DNA from: an uncultured Clostridia bacterium | GTDB taxonomy: Bacteria; Bacillota; Clostridia; TANB77; CAG-508 | Assembly: GCA_934119935.1 (NCBI GenBank) | Contig: CAKOSX010000006.1 | Location: 18,690 to 82,689 of the forward strand | DNA: 64,000 bases | Direction: 5' to 3' | Part shown: positions 1 to 7,930 of the stretch, one piece after another | Position numbering within the stretch: the stretch's first letter is position 1 | Layout of the letters: the number at the start of each line of letters is the position of its first letter | Made by a program: the position numbers and the translations under genes | Notes under the pieces: generated by a model | Seen by the model: the letters and a program-made list of their open reading frames with translations, nothing else | Databases searched by the model: none | What the model was told of the DNA's origin: nothing

Positions 1-42
1 TTGAAACTGGCAAATATAAAGTACCAAACGTTCGGAACGTAG

Positions 43-99
43 AAATGTACATTTTTTTCTCCGTCCCCGAAATGTACCGAAATGTACCGAAATGTACAA
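43..99 (+). repeat. REP-like leader element, copy 1
   Basis: The motif TTTTTTCTCCGTCCCC is flanked by AATGTAC words, and GAAATGTACC is then repeated in tandem. The same 16-nt core, with the same flanking words, lies at 21621-21654 upstream of mnmA. In both places it stands directly before an AAAGAAAGGAATGT ribosome-binding segment. On the opposite strand it reads GGGGACGGAGAAAA, the style of REP sequences linked to Y1 (RAYT) transposases. No transposase is visible in the window. The 44 bases before it show nothing I can assign. Confidence 0.6.
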
Positions 100-125
100 A
101 ACGAAAAAGAAAGGAATGTGAAATT

Positions 126-2204
126 ATGAATAAGTTTGGAAAGTTTGTCTGCAAGTACAGAGTTGCAATTATTATTGTAGCGCTTTTGCTATTAATTCCA
201 TCTGCTATTGGAATGGTAGCTACAAGAATTAATTACGATATTTTAACTTACTTGCCAGATGATGTAGCAACAATTCAAGGACAAAATATTTTGTCTGAAC
301 AGTTCAACATGGGTTCGTTTGCAGTTTTGATTGTAGATGATGACATGAGAGCTAAAGATATTTTAAGTATGGAGGATAAGATTAAGGATATTGAATGTGT
401 AGACAAGGTTGTTGGTGTTTACGATGTTCTTGGAACTCAGGTTCCACTTGATTCTCTTCCAGATGATGTTAAAGAGAAGATTAGTGCAGAGGGCAAGACG
501 CCAATCCTTGTTACTTTTAAAACAGGTATTGCAGCTGATGATACTCTTAAGGCTATTGATGACATCAGAGATATTGCAAAGGAAAAGTGTGCAGTTGCTG
601 GTTTATCTGCAACAGAGGATGACATGAAGGATATTTTGAATTCTGAAATGGCAATTTATGTTGTGGTTGCAGCTGTTCTTTGTATGATAGTTTTAAGTAT
701 AGCACTTGATTCTTATATAGTTCCTCTATTTTTATTGGGAAGTATAGGAATTGCAATTTTATATAATATGGGAACAAACATCATATTTGGAGAGATTTCT
801 TATATTACAAAAGCTATTGCAAGTGTACTTCAATTAGGTGTTACAATGGATTTCTCAATCTTCTTGTATCACAGCTATATTAAAGAAAAACAAACCTCTA
901 AAGATATATATGAGGCTATGGAAAAAGCAATTACGAGTACAATTTCATCTGTTGTAGGAAGTTCTATAACAACAATCGCAGGTTTCTTGGCATTATGTAC
1001 AATGCAACTTGCAATTGGTAGAGATATAGGTTTGGTAATGGCAAAGGGTGTTTTAATTGGATTAATTTGTGTTGTAACAGTTTTACCTGCAACAATACTT
1101 GTATTCGACAAGCTAATAGAAAAAACATCACATAAGGTTATATTACCAGAGTTTACTCATCTGATAGATTTTGTTGTAAAACATTACAAAGCTGCAATTA
1201 TAGTATTCTTAATACTATTAGTTCCAGCAATTTATGGAAACAGCCATGTAAATGTATATTACAATATTAATAGTTCATTACCAGAAAGTTTGGCTAGTGT
1301 GCCAGCTAATAAAGCGTTGGCAGATGACTTCAACATGGTTTCTACACAGATTGCATTGGTAAATAAAGATATGCCAGATTCAAAAGTTAAGGCAATGTTA
1401 GATGAGATAGATAGCCTAGACGGTGTAGAATGGTCAATTGCAAAAGCAAAGATTACAAACGGATTAGTTCCAGATGAGATGATTGATGACGACATAAAGA
1501 GCATTTTCGAGAGTGACAAGTATCAAATGATTGTTATTAATTCAAGCTATGAGACTGCAACAAATGAAGAGAATGAATTAGTAAACAAGATAAATAATGT
1601 AATAAAGAAATATGACGAAGACGGAATTCTTGCAGGAGAAGCTCCTCTTATGAAAGACTTAGTAGAGATTGCAGACCAAGACTTCAACAGTGTAAATATA
1701 AGTTCAATAGCGGTAATATTTATCTTAATGATATTTGTATTCAAATCGGGTTCGATACCATTCATATTAATAGCCGTAATAGAGTTTGCAATATTTGTTA
1801 ATATGTCTTGCACATGTTACGCAAATGTAACGATCCCATTCGTAGCTTCTATAGTAATTGGAACAATTCAGTTAGGAGCAACAGTCGATTATGCAATATT
1901 AATGACTAACAAATACTTAGATGCAAGATGTGACGGAAAGAATAAACAAGAATCTGCAAAATATGCACTTGAAAATTCAGCAAAATCAATAATAGTAAGT
2001 GCATTATGCTTCTTTGCAGCAACATGTGGAGTTTCAATAATATCAAAGATAGATATGATAGGTTCAATTTGTACATTAATCTCAAGAGGTGCTCTAATAA
2101 GCATGGTTGTAGTAATTACAATGTTACCAGCATTCTTAATGGTATTTGATAAGATTATTTGCAAGACTACTAAGAGAACTAGACATGCAGATATAAAATA
2201 TTAG
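126..2204 (+). CDS. MMPL/RND-family membrane transporter
   Basis: This 692-residue polytopic membrane protein belongs to the MMPL/RND type exporters. The N-terminal helix (about residues 14-35) is followed by an extracytoplasmic domain, a block of five to six helices near 190-345, a second helix at about 365-385, a second outer domain and a final helix block from about 535. This gives the duplicated 12-TM plan. ATG 126 is chosen because AGAAAGGA precedes it; an upstream in-frame ATG at 45 lies inside the repeat element and adds 27 residues of non-protein-like sequence. The next gene, 16 bp downstream, encodes a secreted heptad-repeat protein, so the pair probably works as an envelope export or assembly complex. 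The substrate (lipid, peptide or polymer) cannot be read from the sequence. Confidence 0.85.
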   Translation: MNKFGKFVCKYRVAIIIVALLLLIPSAIGMVATRINYDILTYLPDDVATIQGQNILSEQFNMGSFAVLIVDDDMRAKDILSMEDKIKDIECVDKVVGVYDVLGTQVPLDSLPDDVKEKISAEGKTPILVTFKTGIAADDTLKAIDDIRDIAKEKCAVAGLSATEDDMKDILNSEMAIYVVVAAVLCMIVLSIALDSYIVPLFLLGSIGIAILYNMGTNIIFGEISYITKAIASVLQLGVTMDFSIFLYHSYIKEKQTSKDIYEAMEKAITSTISSVVGSSITTIAGFLALCTMQLAIGRDIGLVMAKGVLIGLICVVTVLPATILVFDKLIEKTSHKVILPEFTHLIDFVVKHYKAAIIVFLILLVPAIYGNSHVNVYYNINSSLPESLASVPANKALADDFNMVSTQIALVNKDMPDSKVKAMLDEIDSLDGVEWSIAKAKITNGLVPDEMIDDDIKSIFESDKYQMIVINSSYETATNEENELVNKINNVIKKYDEDGILAGEAPLMKDLVEIADQDFNSVNISSIAVIFILMIFVFKSGSIPFILIAVIEFAIFVNMSCTCYANVTIPFVASIVIGTIQLGATVDYAILMTNKYLDARCDGKNKQESAKYALENSAKSIIVSALCFFAATCGVSIISKIDMIGSICTLISRGALISMVVVITMLPAFLMVFDKIICKTTKRTRHADIKY

Positions 2205-2220
2205 AAAAGAGGGAAAGATT

Positions 2221-4308
2221 ATGAATAATAAAAAAATAATGTCAAAGGTTATTGCTTCATCTTTGGTGCTAGCATTAGGAACAATTAATGCGGTTCCAGT
2301 TTTCGCATATAGCAAAGATGAGACTGTTTATACTAAAGCAAATGCAAATGGTAGTTCATACCAAACAATAGTAAGTGAGCATTTAAAGAATTCTGACAAT
2401 GCAGAATTGTTAAAAGATATGTCTACATTGTTAAACATAAAGAATACTAATGGAGATGAAGAAGCTTCTCAAAATGGAACTTCGCTTGAATGGAAGACAT
2501 CTGGAAATGATATTTATTATCAAGGAAATACTGACAGAGAATTACCATTAGATTGTTCAATTAAATACGAATTAAACGGAGAAGAGATTGCTCCAAATGA
2601 TTTAATTGGCAAGAGCGGAAATGTAAAAATAACAATAGAATATACAAATAAAGAAGAAAGATTTGTTAATATAAATGGTAAGAGTGAGAAAATGTATGTA
2701 CCATTTGTTGTAATGGCTGGAACTATGCTAGATAATACAAAAATGAAGAACATAGAAGTTACAAATGGTAAAGTTTTAGACAACGGTCAAAAGACAGTAG
2801 TTGTTGGTCTTGCTTGCCCAGGACTAATAGAAAGCTTAGGATTAGAAGATGAAGATTTACCAGATTTAAATAAAGTTGAAATAAGCTTTGAAGCAACAGA
2901 CTTTGAAATGGGAAATATAATGTCATATGCAACACCAAAAATATTTGATGATACTGATGTCTCTGCAATGGATAAATTAGACGAAGTTTATAGCCAAATA
3001 AATGACTTAAAATCAGCTTCAACACAATTAGTTGAAGGAGCAAAGACTTTACAAGACGGAACAGAAGAATATGTTTCAAAGAGTACAGAATTTGCTGATG
3101 GATTAGAAACATTCAATCAAGGAATGAACACAGCTACAAACAGCTACAATAAAATAGACGAAGGAATTGATTCTGTAAATTCAAACATAAGCACACTAAA
3201 GAGCGGTGCAAATAAATTAAATCAAGGTGCAAGTGATTTAAGTGATGGATTAAATTCATTACAAACAGGAGTAGCTGCCGGAAAAGAACAAGCTGTTTCT
3301 TCATTAGAGGAAAGTAGCAAAACATTATCTGCTGGAATCGACAAAATAATAGCAGGAAAAGACCAAGAAGTAGAAACAATAAAAGAACAAGTAATAGAAA
3401 ATGCAAACAGCAAATTAGCAGAAGGATTAAAAACAGGAGTAAGCTCAGCAGTATCTTCTGCAATAGATAGCACAATGGAAAAGAAAATGGCAAGTGTACA
3501 AAAAGAAATTCTTGCAGATGAAACATTAACAAAAGAGGAAAAACTTGCAATTCAAAAAGCACTTTCAAGTATATCAATATCAGATGCAGAAAAACAAGCT
3601 ATGTCAAAACAAATTGGAACAGCAATAGACAGTGCAGTTGCTCAAACAACAAAGGCACAAGAAGCGGGATTAGATGCAATAAATGATAATGAAAAAGGCG
3701 TAAAAGCTGGATTAAATACATTAAAGACACAAGCTACATCAAGCATAAAGAGTGGAATAAGCGAAATTTCATTAGGATTTGATACTATAACAGACGGAAC
3801 AACAGAATTAATAGCAGGATCAAACGAATTAAAGAATGGTACATCAACATTAAGCCAAGGAACAAGTAAATTACAAACAGGAGTTAGCACACTTGCAAGC
3901 GGTTCAAAAGAATTAAAAACAGGATTAAGCACATTAAGCACATCGAGTGATAAATTAAACAGTGCTAACAAGCAATTATTAGAAGGTGCAAGTACAATAT
4001 CTGACGGTGCTAAAACACTAGCAGAAGGAATATCTGAATTTGATGAAGAAGGAATAAACAAAATAGTCTCAATGGTAAACGGAGACGTAAAAGACTTACA
4101 AACAAGAGTAGAAAAACTACAAGACTTAGCAAACGAATACAATAGCTTTGCAGGAAAAGACGAAGAAGCGGAAGGAGCAACAAAATTCATATTTGTAGTA
4201 GATAGCTTGAAAAAAGACAGCAAAAAAGAAGAAAGCAACATGCCAGTAGAGAACAGTGAAAACGTTGCAAATAACGAAGAAAATAAAGAAACAAATTCAG
4301 GGAAATAA
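2221..4308 (+). CDS. Secreted YhgE/Pip-like heptad-repeat protein
   Basis: The 695-residue exported protein has a signal peptide at about residues 1-29 (positive MNNKK start, hydrophobic core, VFA-Y cleavage zone). The first 220 residues form a beta-rich domain. The rest is long alpha-helical with many LxxGxxxL heptads, clear near 265-360 and 520-610, as in the xxxLxxG repeats of YhgE/Pip proteins. Unlike full YhgE proteins I see no C-terminal membrane block; it ends in a charged, glutamate/asparagine-rich tail. It follows the MMPL gene by 16 bp with an AGAGGGAAAG ribosome-binding site, so it is probably the extracytoplasmic partner of that transporter. Exact role unknown. Confidence 0.75.
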   Translation: MNNKKIMSKVIASSLVLALGTINAVPVFAYSKDETVYTKANANGSSYQTIVSEHLKNSDNAELLKDMSTLLNIKNTNGDEEASQNGTSLEWKTSGNDIYYQGNTDRELPLDCSIKYELNGEEIAPNDLIGKSGNVKITIEYTNKEERFVNINGKSEKMYVPFVVMAGTMLDNTKMKNIEVTNGKVLDNGQKTVVVGLACPGLIESLGLEDEDLPDLNKVEISFEATDFEMGNIMSYATPKIFDDTDVSAMDKLDEVYSQINDLKSASTQLVEGAKTLQDGTEEYVSKSTEFADGLETFNQGMNTATNSYNKIDEGIDSVNSNISTLKSGANKLNQGASDLSDGLNSLQTGVAAGKEQAVSSLEESSKTLSAGIDKIIAGKDQEVETIKEQVIENANSKLAEGLKTGVSSAVSSAIDSTMEKKMASVQKEILADETLTKEEKLAIQKALSSISISDAEKQAMSKQIGTAIDSAVAQTTKAQEAGLDAINDNEKGVKAGLNTLKTQATSSIKSGISEISLGFDTITDGTTELIAGSNELKNGTSTLSQGTSKLQTGVSTLASGSKELKTGLSTLSTSSDKLNSANKQLLEGASTISDGAKTLAEGISEFDEEGINKIVSMVNGDVKDLQTRVEKLQDLANEYNSFAGKDEEAEGATKFIFVVDSLKKDSKKEESNMPVENSENVANNEENKETNSGK

Positions 4309-4355
4309 ATTGTGAATTAATTTTACAAAATATCATAGAATATAAATGAATATTT

Positions 4356-4502
4356 ATTAATACTATTGACTTAGCAATAGGCTGATGGAAAAATAAATAT
4401 GTAAATATAATGTCAGCCCCTTAGTAGGCGATTGGGCAAATATGCTATGAAACGATATACAAAAGCCCCTTAGCAGGCTAGTATAAATATGCTATGGAAA
4501 AT
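4356..4502 (+). repeat. Imperfect tandem repeats of unknown origin
   Basis: The gap between the heptad-repeat gene and mazE (4309-4644) holds three imperfect units of about 45 nt. The last two share AGCCCCTTAG(T/C)AGGC and AAATATGCTATG. The first, starting near CTTAGCAATAGGCTGATGG, is a diverged copy. No ORF or transposase is associated. The units may be a decayed MITE or a leftover structured RNA. Confidence 0.5.
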
Positions 4503-4509
4503 AATAAAT

Positions 4510-4546
4510 GGAGAAACTTAAAAGGAGTTTCTCTATTTTATTATTT
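4510..4546 (+). terminator. Rho-independent terminator
   Basis: GGAGAAACT and AGTTTCTC form an 8-9 bp stem with a short loop, followed by ATTTTATTATTTTTTA. It sits upstream of the mazEF promoter and would insulate it from the MMPL operon. Confidence 0.7.
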
Positions 4547-4583
4547 TTTAGGAATGAATATTTAAAAAATATTTATAATACTA

Positions 4584-4623
4584 TTGACAAAAAACACAAA
4601 AACAGTATATACTTAGTATATAC
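4584..4623 (+). promoter_or_regulatory. mazEF promoter and palindromic operator
   Basis: TTGACA (4584-4589) and TATACT (4608-4613) are 18 bp apart. Two copies of the self-complementary octamer GTATATAC (4605-4612 and 4616-4623), three bases apart, overlap the -10 box. An AbrB-fold dimer such as MazE, alone or with MazF, commonly represses its own operon through such sites, so this is the likely autoregulatory operator. That use is inference from position and symmetry. Confidence 0.75.
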
Positions 4624-4644
4624 GATAAAAGGAGGCTGATTTGT

Positions 4645-4890
4645 ATGACTACCACAATACAAAAATGGGGTAATAGTCAAGGCATTAGGATACCAAGAAT
4701 ATTACTAGAAGAAGTTAAATGGAGTGAAAATGAACCAATAGAAATAAAAGTAGAAGATAATAAGATTGTTATAGAAAAAGCCCAAAAAACCGAAAGAAAA
4801 AATATAAAAGAATTATTTAAAGATTATAAGGGCGAATATGAACCATCTGAAATTGATTGGGGAGAGCCAGAAGGGAAGGAAGTATGGTAA
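4645..4890 (+). CDS. mazE: MazE-like antitoxin (AbrB/SpoVT fold)
   Basis: This 81-residue protein has the swapped-hairpin AbrB DNA-binding domain at residues 2-48, including KWGNSQGIRIP, the MazE signature. The acidic C-terminal tail (about 55-81, rich in E, D, Y, W) would wrap around the toxin. A strong AAAGGAGG site precedes the ATG. It overlaps the toxin gene by 7 bases, so the two are translationally coupled. It is expected to neutralise MazF and to repress the operon through the GTATATAC repeats upstream. Confidence 0.9.
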   Translation: MTTTIQKWGNSQGIRIPRILLEEVKWSENEPIEIKVEDNKIVIEKAQKTERKNIKELFKDYKGEYEPSEIDWGEPEGKEVW

Positions 4891-5219
4891 AACAAGGAGA
4901 TATAATAAAGGTAAACTTTAATCCTAAATCTGGTCATGAACAAGCAGGGTATAGACCAGCAGTTGTAATTAGCAATAACATATTTAATCAAAAAACAGGA
5001 CTAACAGTGGTGTGTCCTATAACAAATACGGACAACCATTTTCCATTACATATCCCACTTGATTCTAGAACAAAAACCACTGGAGTAATTTTGTGCGAGC
5101 ATGTAAGAACATTAGACTTAAAAAGTAGGGGATATCAACTAATTGAAAAAATACCAAATGACCTGCTAAAAAAGACCATATATATAATATTTGCAGAAAT
5201 AGAACAAGACGAAAATTAG
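4884..5219 (+). CDS. mazF: MazF/PemK-type endoribonuclease toxin
   Basis: The 111-residue toxin starts at ATG 4884, inside the end of mazE, preceded by GGGAAGGA; a longer reading from 4857 is only the overlapped antitoxin frame. Family features are the opening QGDIIKVNFNP, the GYRPAVVIS strand with the conserved arginine, the CPITNT strand with the catalytic threonine region, and the closing IFAEIEQ helix. Known MazF enzymes cut mRNA at short ACA-like or longer sequences; specificity cannot be predicted here. Length is normal and no key segment is missing. Confidence 0.92.
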   Translation: MVKQGDIIKVNFNPKSGHEQAGYRPAVVISNNIFNQKTGLTVVCPITNTDNHFPLHIPLDSRTKTTGVILCEHVRTLDLKSRGYQLIEKIPNDLLKKTIYIIFAEIEQDEN

Positions 5220-5248
5220 AAGCCTAAAATTAAGGCTTCATTTTTTTG
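5219..5248 (+). terminator. Terminator after mazF
   Basis: GAAGCCT and AGGCTTC form a stem around a short A/T loop, followed by seven T residues. It begins at the last base of the mazF stop codon. Confidence 0.85.
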
Positions 5249-5256
5249 TAAAACAA

Positions 5257-5285
5257 TTTACATTTCCTCTTTTATATGATAATAT
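5257..5285 (+). promoter_or_regulatory. Promoter of the HAD phosphatase gene
   Basis: TTTACA and TAATAT are separated by 17 bp, about 30 bp upstream of the ATG at 5314 and directly behind the mazF terminator. Confidence 0.55.
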
Positions 5286-5313
5286 TTGCATTATTAAAAA
5301 TTTTGGAGGAACC

Positions 5314-5967
5314 ATGATTAAACGAATTATTTTTGACATAGATAATACATTAATAGATTGGAAAGCTGAATACTGGGATTGCTTGAAAAATGTTTTTGAT
5401 GAGCTTAATTTACCATATTCAAGTGAGATTAAAGCAAAAATTCAGCATGCTGTAGACAACTATGAAGACGGTACAAATTTTACATATACAAAAGAATCTA
5501 TGATGAATGCTATAGAAGAAGAATTAGGATATAAATTGCCAGAAAGTTTTTTTGATATATGGATACGATATCTGGGTATGTGTGTACCAGAAAAAGCTGA
5601 TGATGAAGTTGTATACACATTGCAATATTTGAAACAAAAATATGATTTAGTAGTTCTTTCAAATTGGTTTAAAAAATCGCAAGATGAAAGATTAAAAAGG
5701 CTAGGGTTAGATAAGTATTTTTCAGGAACATATATGACAGAAAATATACCGATGAAGCCTAACAAAGAAGCATTTGAAACTGCTAAAGGACCATATGAAT
5801 TTTCTGAATGCGTAATGGTAGGAGATAGCCTAAAAACAGACGTATCTGGAGCTGTAAATGCTAATATGAATGTAATATTCTATGACAGGAATAATATAAA
5901 AATAAATCAAAATGAGTATATAATGGCGACAATTCATAAATTTACAGAGCTAACAGACATATTATAA
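5314..5967 (+). CDS. HAD-superfamily hydrolase (YjjG-like)
   Basis: This 217-residue cytosolic phosphatase carries the four HAD motifs. Motif I is FDIDNTLIDW (nucleophile Asp8, acid Asp10), motif II VVLSNWF near residue 110, motif III a lysine around 147 (MKPNKEAF) and motif IV GDSLKTDVSGA near 168. The helical cap between motifs I and II resembles the YjjG/pyrimidine-nucleotidase subgroup. A GGAGGA site lies 3-4 bases before the ATG, an unusually short spacing. It is monocistronic with its own promoter. The substrate, probably a small phosphoester or nucleotide, is not determined. Confidence 0.85.
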   Translation: MIKRIIFDIDNTLIDWKAEYWDCLKNVFDELNLPYSSEIKAKIQHAVDNYEDGTNFTYTKESMMNAIEEELGYKLPESFFDIWIRYLGMCVPEKADDEVVYTLQYLKQKYDLVVLSNWFKKSQDERLKRLGLDKYFSGTYMTENIPMKPNKEAFETAKGPYEFSECVMVGDSLKTDVSGAVNANMNVIFYDRNNIKINQNEYIMATIHKFTELTDIL

Positions 5968-6057
5968 AATTACAATTGTGTTAAGTAAAAGATTAAATGC
6001 AATTCTGTAGAGTATATGCAACTTGTACGAGAAAAAGAAAATTACAATTGTGTTTCA
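5964..6057. repeat. Spaced 17-nt direct repeat
   Basis: AAAATTACAATTGTGTT occurs at the end of the HAD gene (about 5965) and again at about 6038, with 56 unrelated bases between. The core ACAATTGT is itself palindromic. It could be a pair of regulator sites or the scar of a short deletion-duplication event; the downstream gene starts at 6134. Confidence 0.5.
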
Positions 6058-6133
6058 TATTAGAAAAATTATTGAAGTTGGCTAACAAATATGTTACCAT
6101 GTGTATATTAATCTAAAAAAGGAGAAACCGAAG

Positions 6134-6634
6134 TTGAAAAGTAATGAAAAGAGAGGAATTTTAATTTTAATATTGGTTGCCATCATAATAATTGGCATAA
6201 TGTTTGCAGTAACGAGAGGCTCAAAGAATAACTCAAAAGATACAAACCAAAATATAAATAATGAAGAGAATATAGAATTATCACAGGTCGACCCAAGTCG
6301 TGGTGAATTTACAAAAACAGAAAGCGATGGAACCGTTGTAAATACAAGTGAAAAGCTTAAAGAGGATAAAGTTGAAGCCGGATTTGAAATATCAAACATA
6401 AACTATACAGAAAAAGATGGTCACACAGTATTAGAAGCTGATGTAACAAATATGACAGGCTCAAGCCAATCAGCATTCATGGCAGATATTGTGCTATTAG
6501 ATAAAGAAGGGAAAGAGCAAGGTAGAATTCCAGTAGCTATACCAGACACACAAATAGGTGAGACCATCGGTGTACAGGCAGGAATAAATGATCAATATGC
6601 AAATGCCTACAACTTTAAATTAGAGAAAAAATAA
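6134..6634 (+). CDS. Small membrane-anchored extracytoplasmic protein
   Basis: The start is the TTG at 6134, placed 9 bases after AAAGGAG; the ATG at 6101 has no ribosome-binding site. The 166-residue protein has one N-terminal membrane segment (about 9-27), a polar linker and a beta-rich outer domain (about 75-166). The pattern of VEAGFEISNINYTEKDG, later LEADVTNMTGSSQS, and an amphipathic end resembles FxLYD-type immunoglobulin-like domains of Firmicutes. Family assignment is tentative. It lies just upstream of ftsZ, but a putative ftsZ promoter falls between them, so no functional link can be claimed. Confidence 0.6.
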   Translation: MKSNEKRGILILILVAIIIIGIMFAVTRGSKNNSKDTNQNINNEENIELSQVDPSRGEFTKTESDGTVVNTSEKLKEDKVEAGFEISNINYTEKDGHTVLEADVTNMTGSSQSAFMADIVLLDKEGKEQGRIPVAIPDTQIGETIGVQAGINDQYANAYNFKLEKK

Positions 6635-6643
6635 GATTTACTG

Positions 6644-6672
6644 TTGCCAATTGGTAAAAAAAGTAGTAATAT
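6644..6672 (+). promoter_or_regulatory. Putative ftsZ promoter
   Basis: TTGCCA and TAATAT with a 17-bp spacer lie about 85 bp upstream of the ftsZ ATG. Confidence 0.45.
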
Positions 6673-6756
6673 ATAGAAGAAAAAAATTAGACAAACTATT
6701 ATGGGTTATAGGACATTCCCAGAAACCTAAATTTATTATAAACAAGGATGTAAAAA

Positions 6757-7746
6757 ATGAGATACACAGAACAAGATAATGAAGACGATTTAGTAAGAAT
6801 TAAAGTAATTGGTGTTGGTGGTGCTGGAAACAATGCTGTAAATAGAATGATTGATGAAGGAATACGTAATGTTCAATTTATAGCAATAAATACAGAAGAG
6901 CAGGCTCTAGCTCAAACAAAGGCAACTACTGTAATGCATATTGGAAAAGATACAACAAAAGGCCTTGGAGCAGGAGCAAACCCAATATTAGGCGAAATGG
7001 CTGCAAGAGAAGATGAAGAAAACATAAAAAAAGCTTTAGCAAATACAGATATGGTATTTGTAACATGCGGAATGGGTGGTGGAACAGGAACTGGTGCTGC
7101 TCCAGTAGTATGTGAAATTGCAAAATCTATGGGAATATTAACTGTAGGAATTGTAACAAAGCCATTCTTATTTGAAGGAAGAAAAAGAAAAGCAAATGCA
7201 GACGATGGTATCGTTAGAATGAAGAAAAATGTTGATGCCTTAATTGTTGTTGAAAACAACAACTTATTAAAAGCACTTCCAAAGGGAACAACAATGCTTC
7301 AAGCATTCCAAGAGGCTGATAGTGTTTTAAGAAAAGGTGTTCAAGGTATTACAGATTTAATAACAATACCTGGATTTATCAACATAGACTTTGCAGATAT
7401 AAAAACAATAATGAGAGACAGCGGAATTGCACATATGGGAGTTGGCGTTGCAGAAGGTGACCAAAGAGCTTTGGATGCTGCAATGGCTGCTATGGATAGC
7501 CCACTTCTAGAAACATCTGTAAAAGGTGCAAAAGGATTAATAGTAAATGTTACAGGTGGTATGGACTTAGGATTAAGCGAAGTAAGTACTGCTGTTGGTT
7601 ACATAAAAGAATTCTTAGACCCAGAAGCAAACATCATCTTCGGTACAATAGTAGACGAAAGAATACACGATGCAATAATGGTAACAGTAATAGCAACTGG
7701 AATAGAAGAAAATGCAGAAGCAAAAGTAATAAAATATAATATATAG
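6757..7746 (+). CDS. ftsZ: Cell-division GTPase FtsZ, core domain only
   Basis: The 329-residue protein is a tubulin-like GTPase forming the division ring. The nucleotide-binding start (VGGAGNNAVNRMI, about 20-33), the tubulin signature GGGTGTGAAP (near 107), VTKPFLFEGRKR and the T7 loop NIDFADIKTIM (with the catalytic Asp pair near 210) are all intact. It ends right after the core (IATGIEENAEAKVIKYNI). Most bacterial FtsZ proteins continue with a disordered linker and a C-terminal peptide that binds FtsA, SepF or ZipA; both are absent here and no frameshifted continuation follows. It is not in a dcw cluster. Either this lineage uses a minimal FtsZ or this is a second paralogue. An AAGGATG site precedes the ATG. 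Confidence 0.95.
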   Translation: MRYTEQDNEDDLVRIKVIGVGGAGNNAVNRMIDEGIRNVQFIAINTEEQALAQTKATTVMHIGKDTTKGLGAGANPILGEMAAREDEENIKKALANTDMVFVTCGMGGGTGTGAAPVVCEIAKSMGILTVGIVTKPFLFEGRKRKANADDGIVRMKKNVDALIVVENNNLLKALPKGTTMLQAFQEADSVLRKGVQGITDLITIPGFINIDFADIKTIMRDSGIAHMGVGVAEGDQRALDAAMAAMDSPLLETSVKGAKGLIVNVTGGMDLGLSEVSTAVGYIKEFLDPEANIIFGTIVDERIHDAIMVTVIATGIEENAEAKVIKYNI

Positions 7747-7761
7747 AAATGTAATGAAAAT

Positions 7762-7830
7762 GAAACAAAATCCGCAACCTGCTGAGAGAGTATATCCCTA
7801 TACATCAAGCCTTTGAAAAAGACTTGTAAA
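7762..7830 (+). other. Possible structured leader before pilin-like gene
   Basis: After ftsZ the sequence contains a perfect small hairpin (CAAG-CTTT and AAAG-CTTG arms, 7806-7826) preceded by the conserved-looking CCGCAACCTGCTGAGAGAG. A long terminator-like stem follows at 7853. The layout, aptamer-like segment then terminator then gene, is that of a riboswitch, but I cannot match it to a known class. Confidence 0.3.
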
Positions 7831-7852
7831 AAGGAAATAGATAATGTAATAT

Positions 7853-7907
7853 AAGTGTGACAATAGTGTAGAAAAACGAATAACACTAAATCACACTTTT
7901 TTATTTT
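7853..7907 (+). terminator. Long terminator hairpin
   Basis: AAGTGTGA and TCACACTT bracket an inner GTGT/ACAC pairing, and TTTTTTATTTTT follows. It ends ftsZ transcription or serves as the expression platform of the leader upstream. Confidence 0.8.
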
Positions 7908-7930
7908 TGATGAGAGGGGAAAGCTTAAGA

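Noticed and set aside
2759..4241. Long minus-strand ORFs under the heptad-repeat gene
   Set aside because: They are shadows of a repetitive coding strand, with leucine- or serine-rich translations and no ribosome-binding sites.
7747..7906. c-di-GMP riboswitch before the pilin-like gene
   Set aside because: The conserved GEMM sequence elements are not present by eye.
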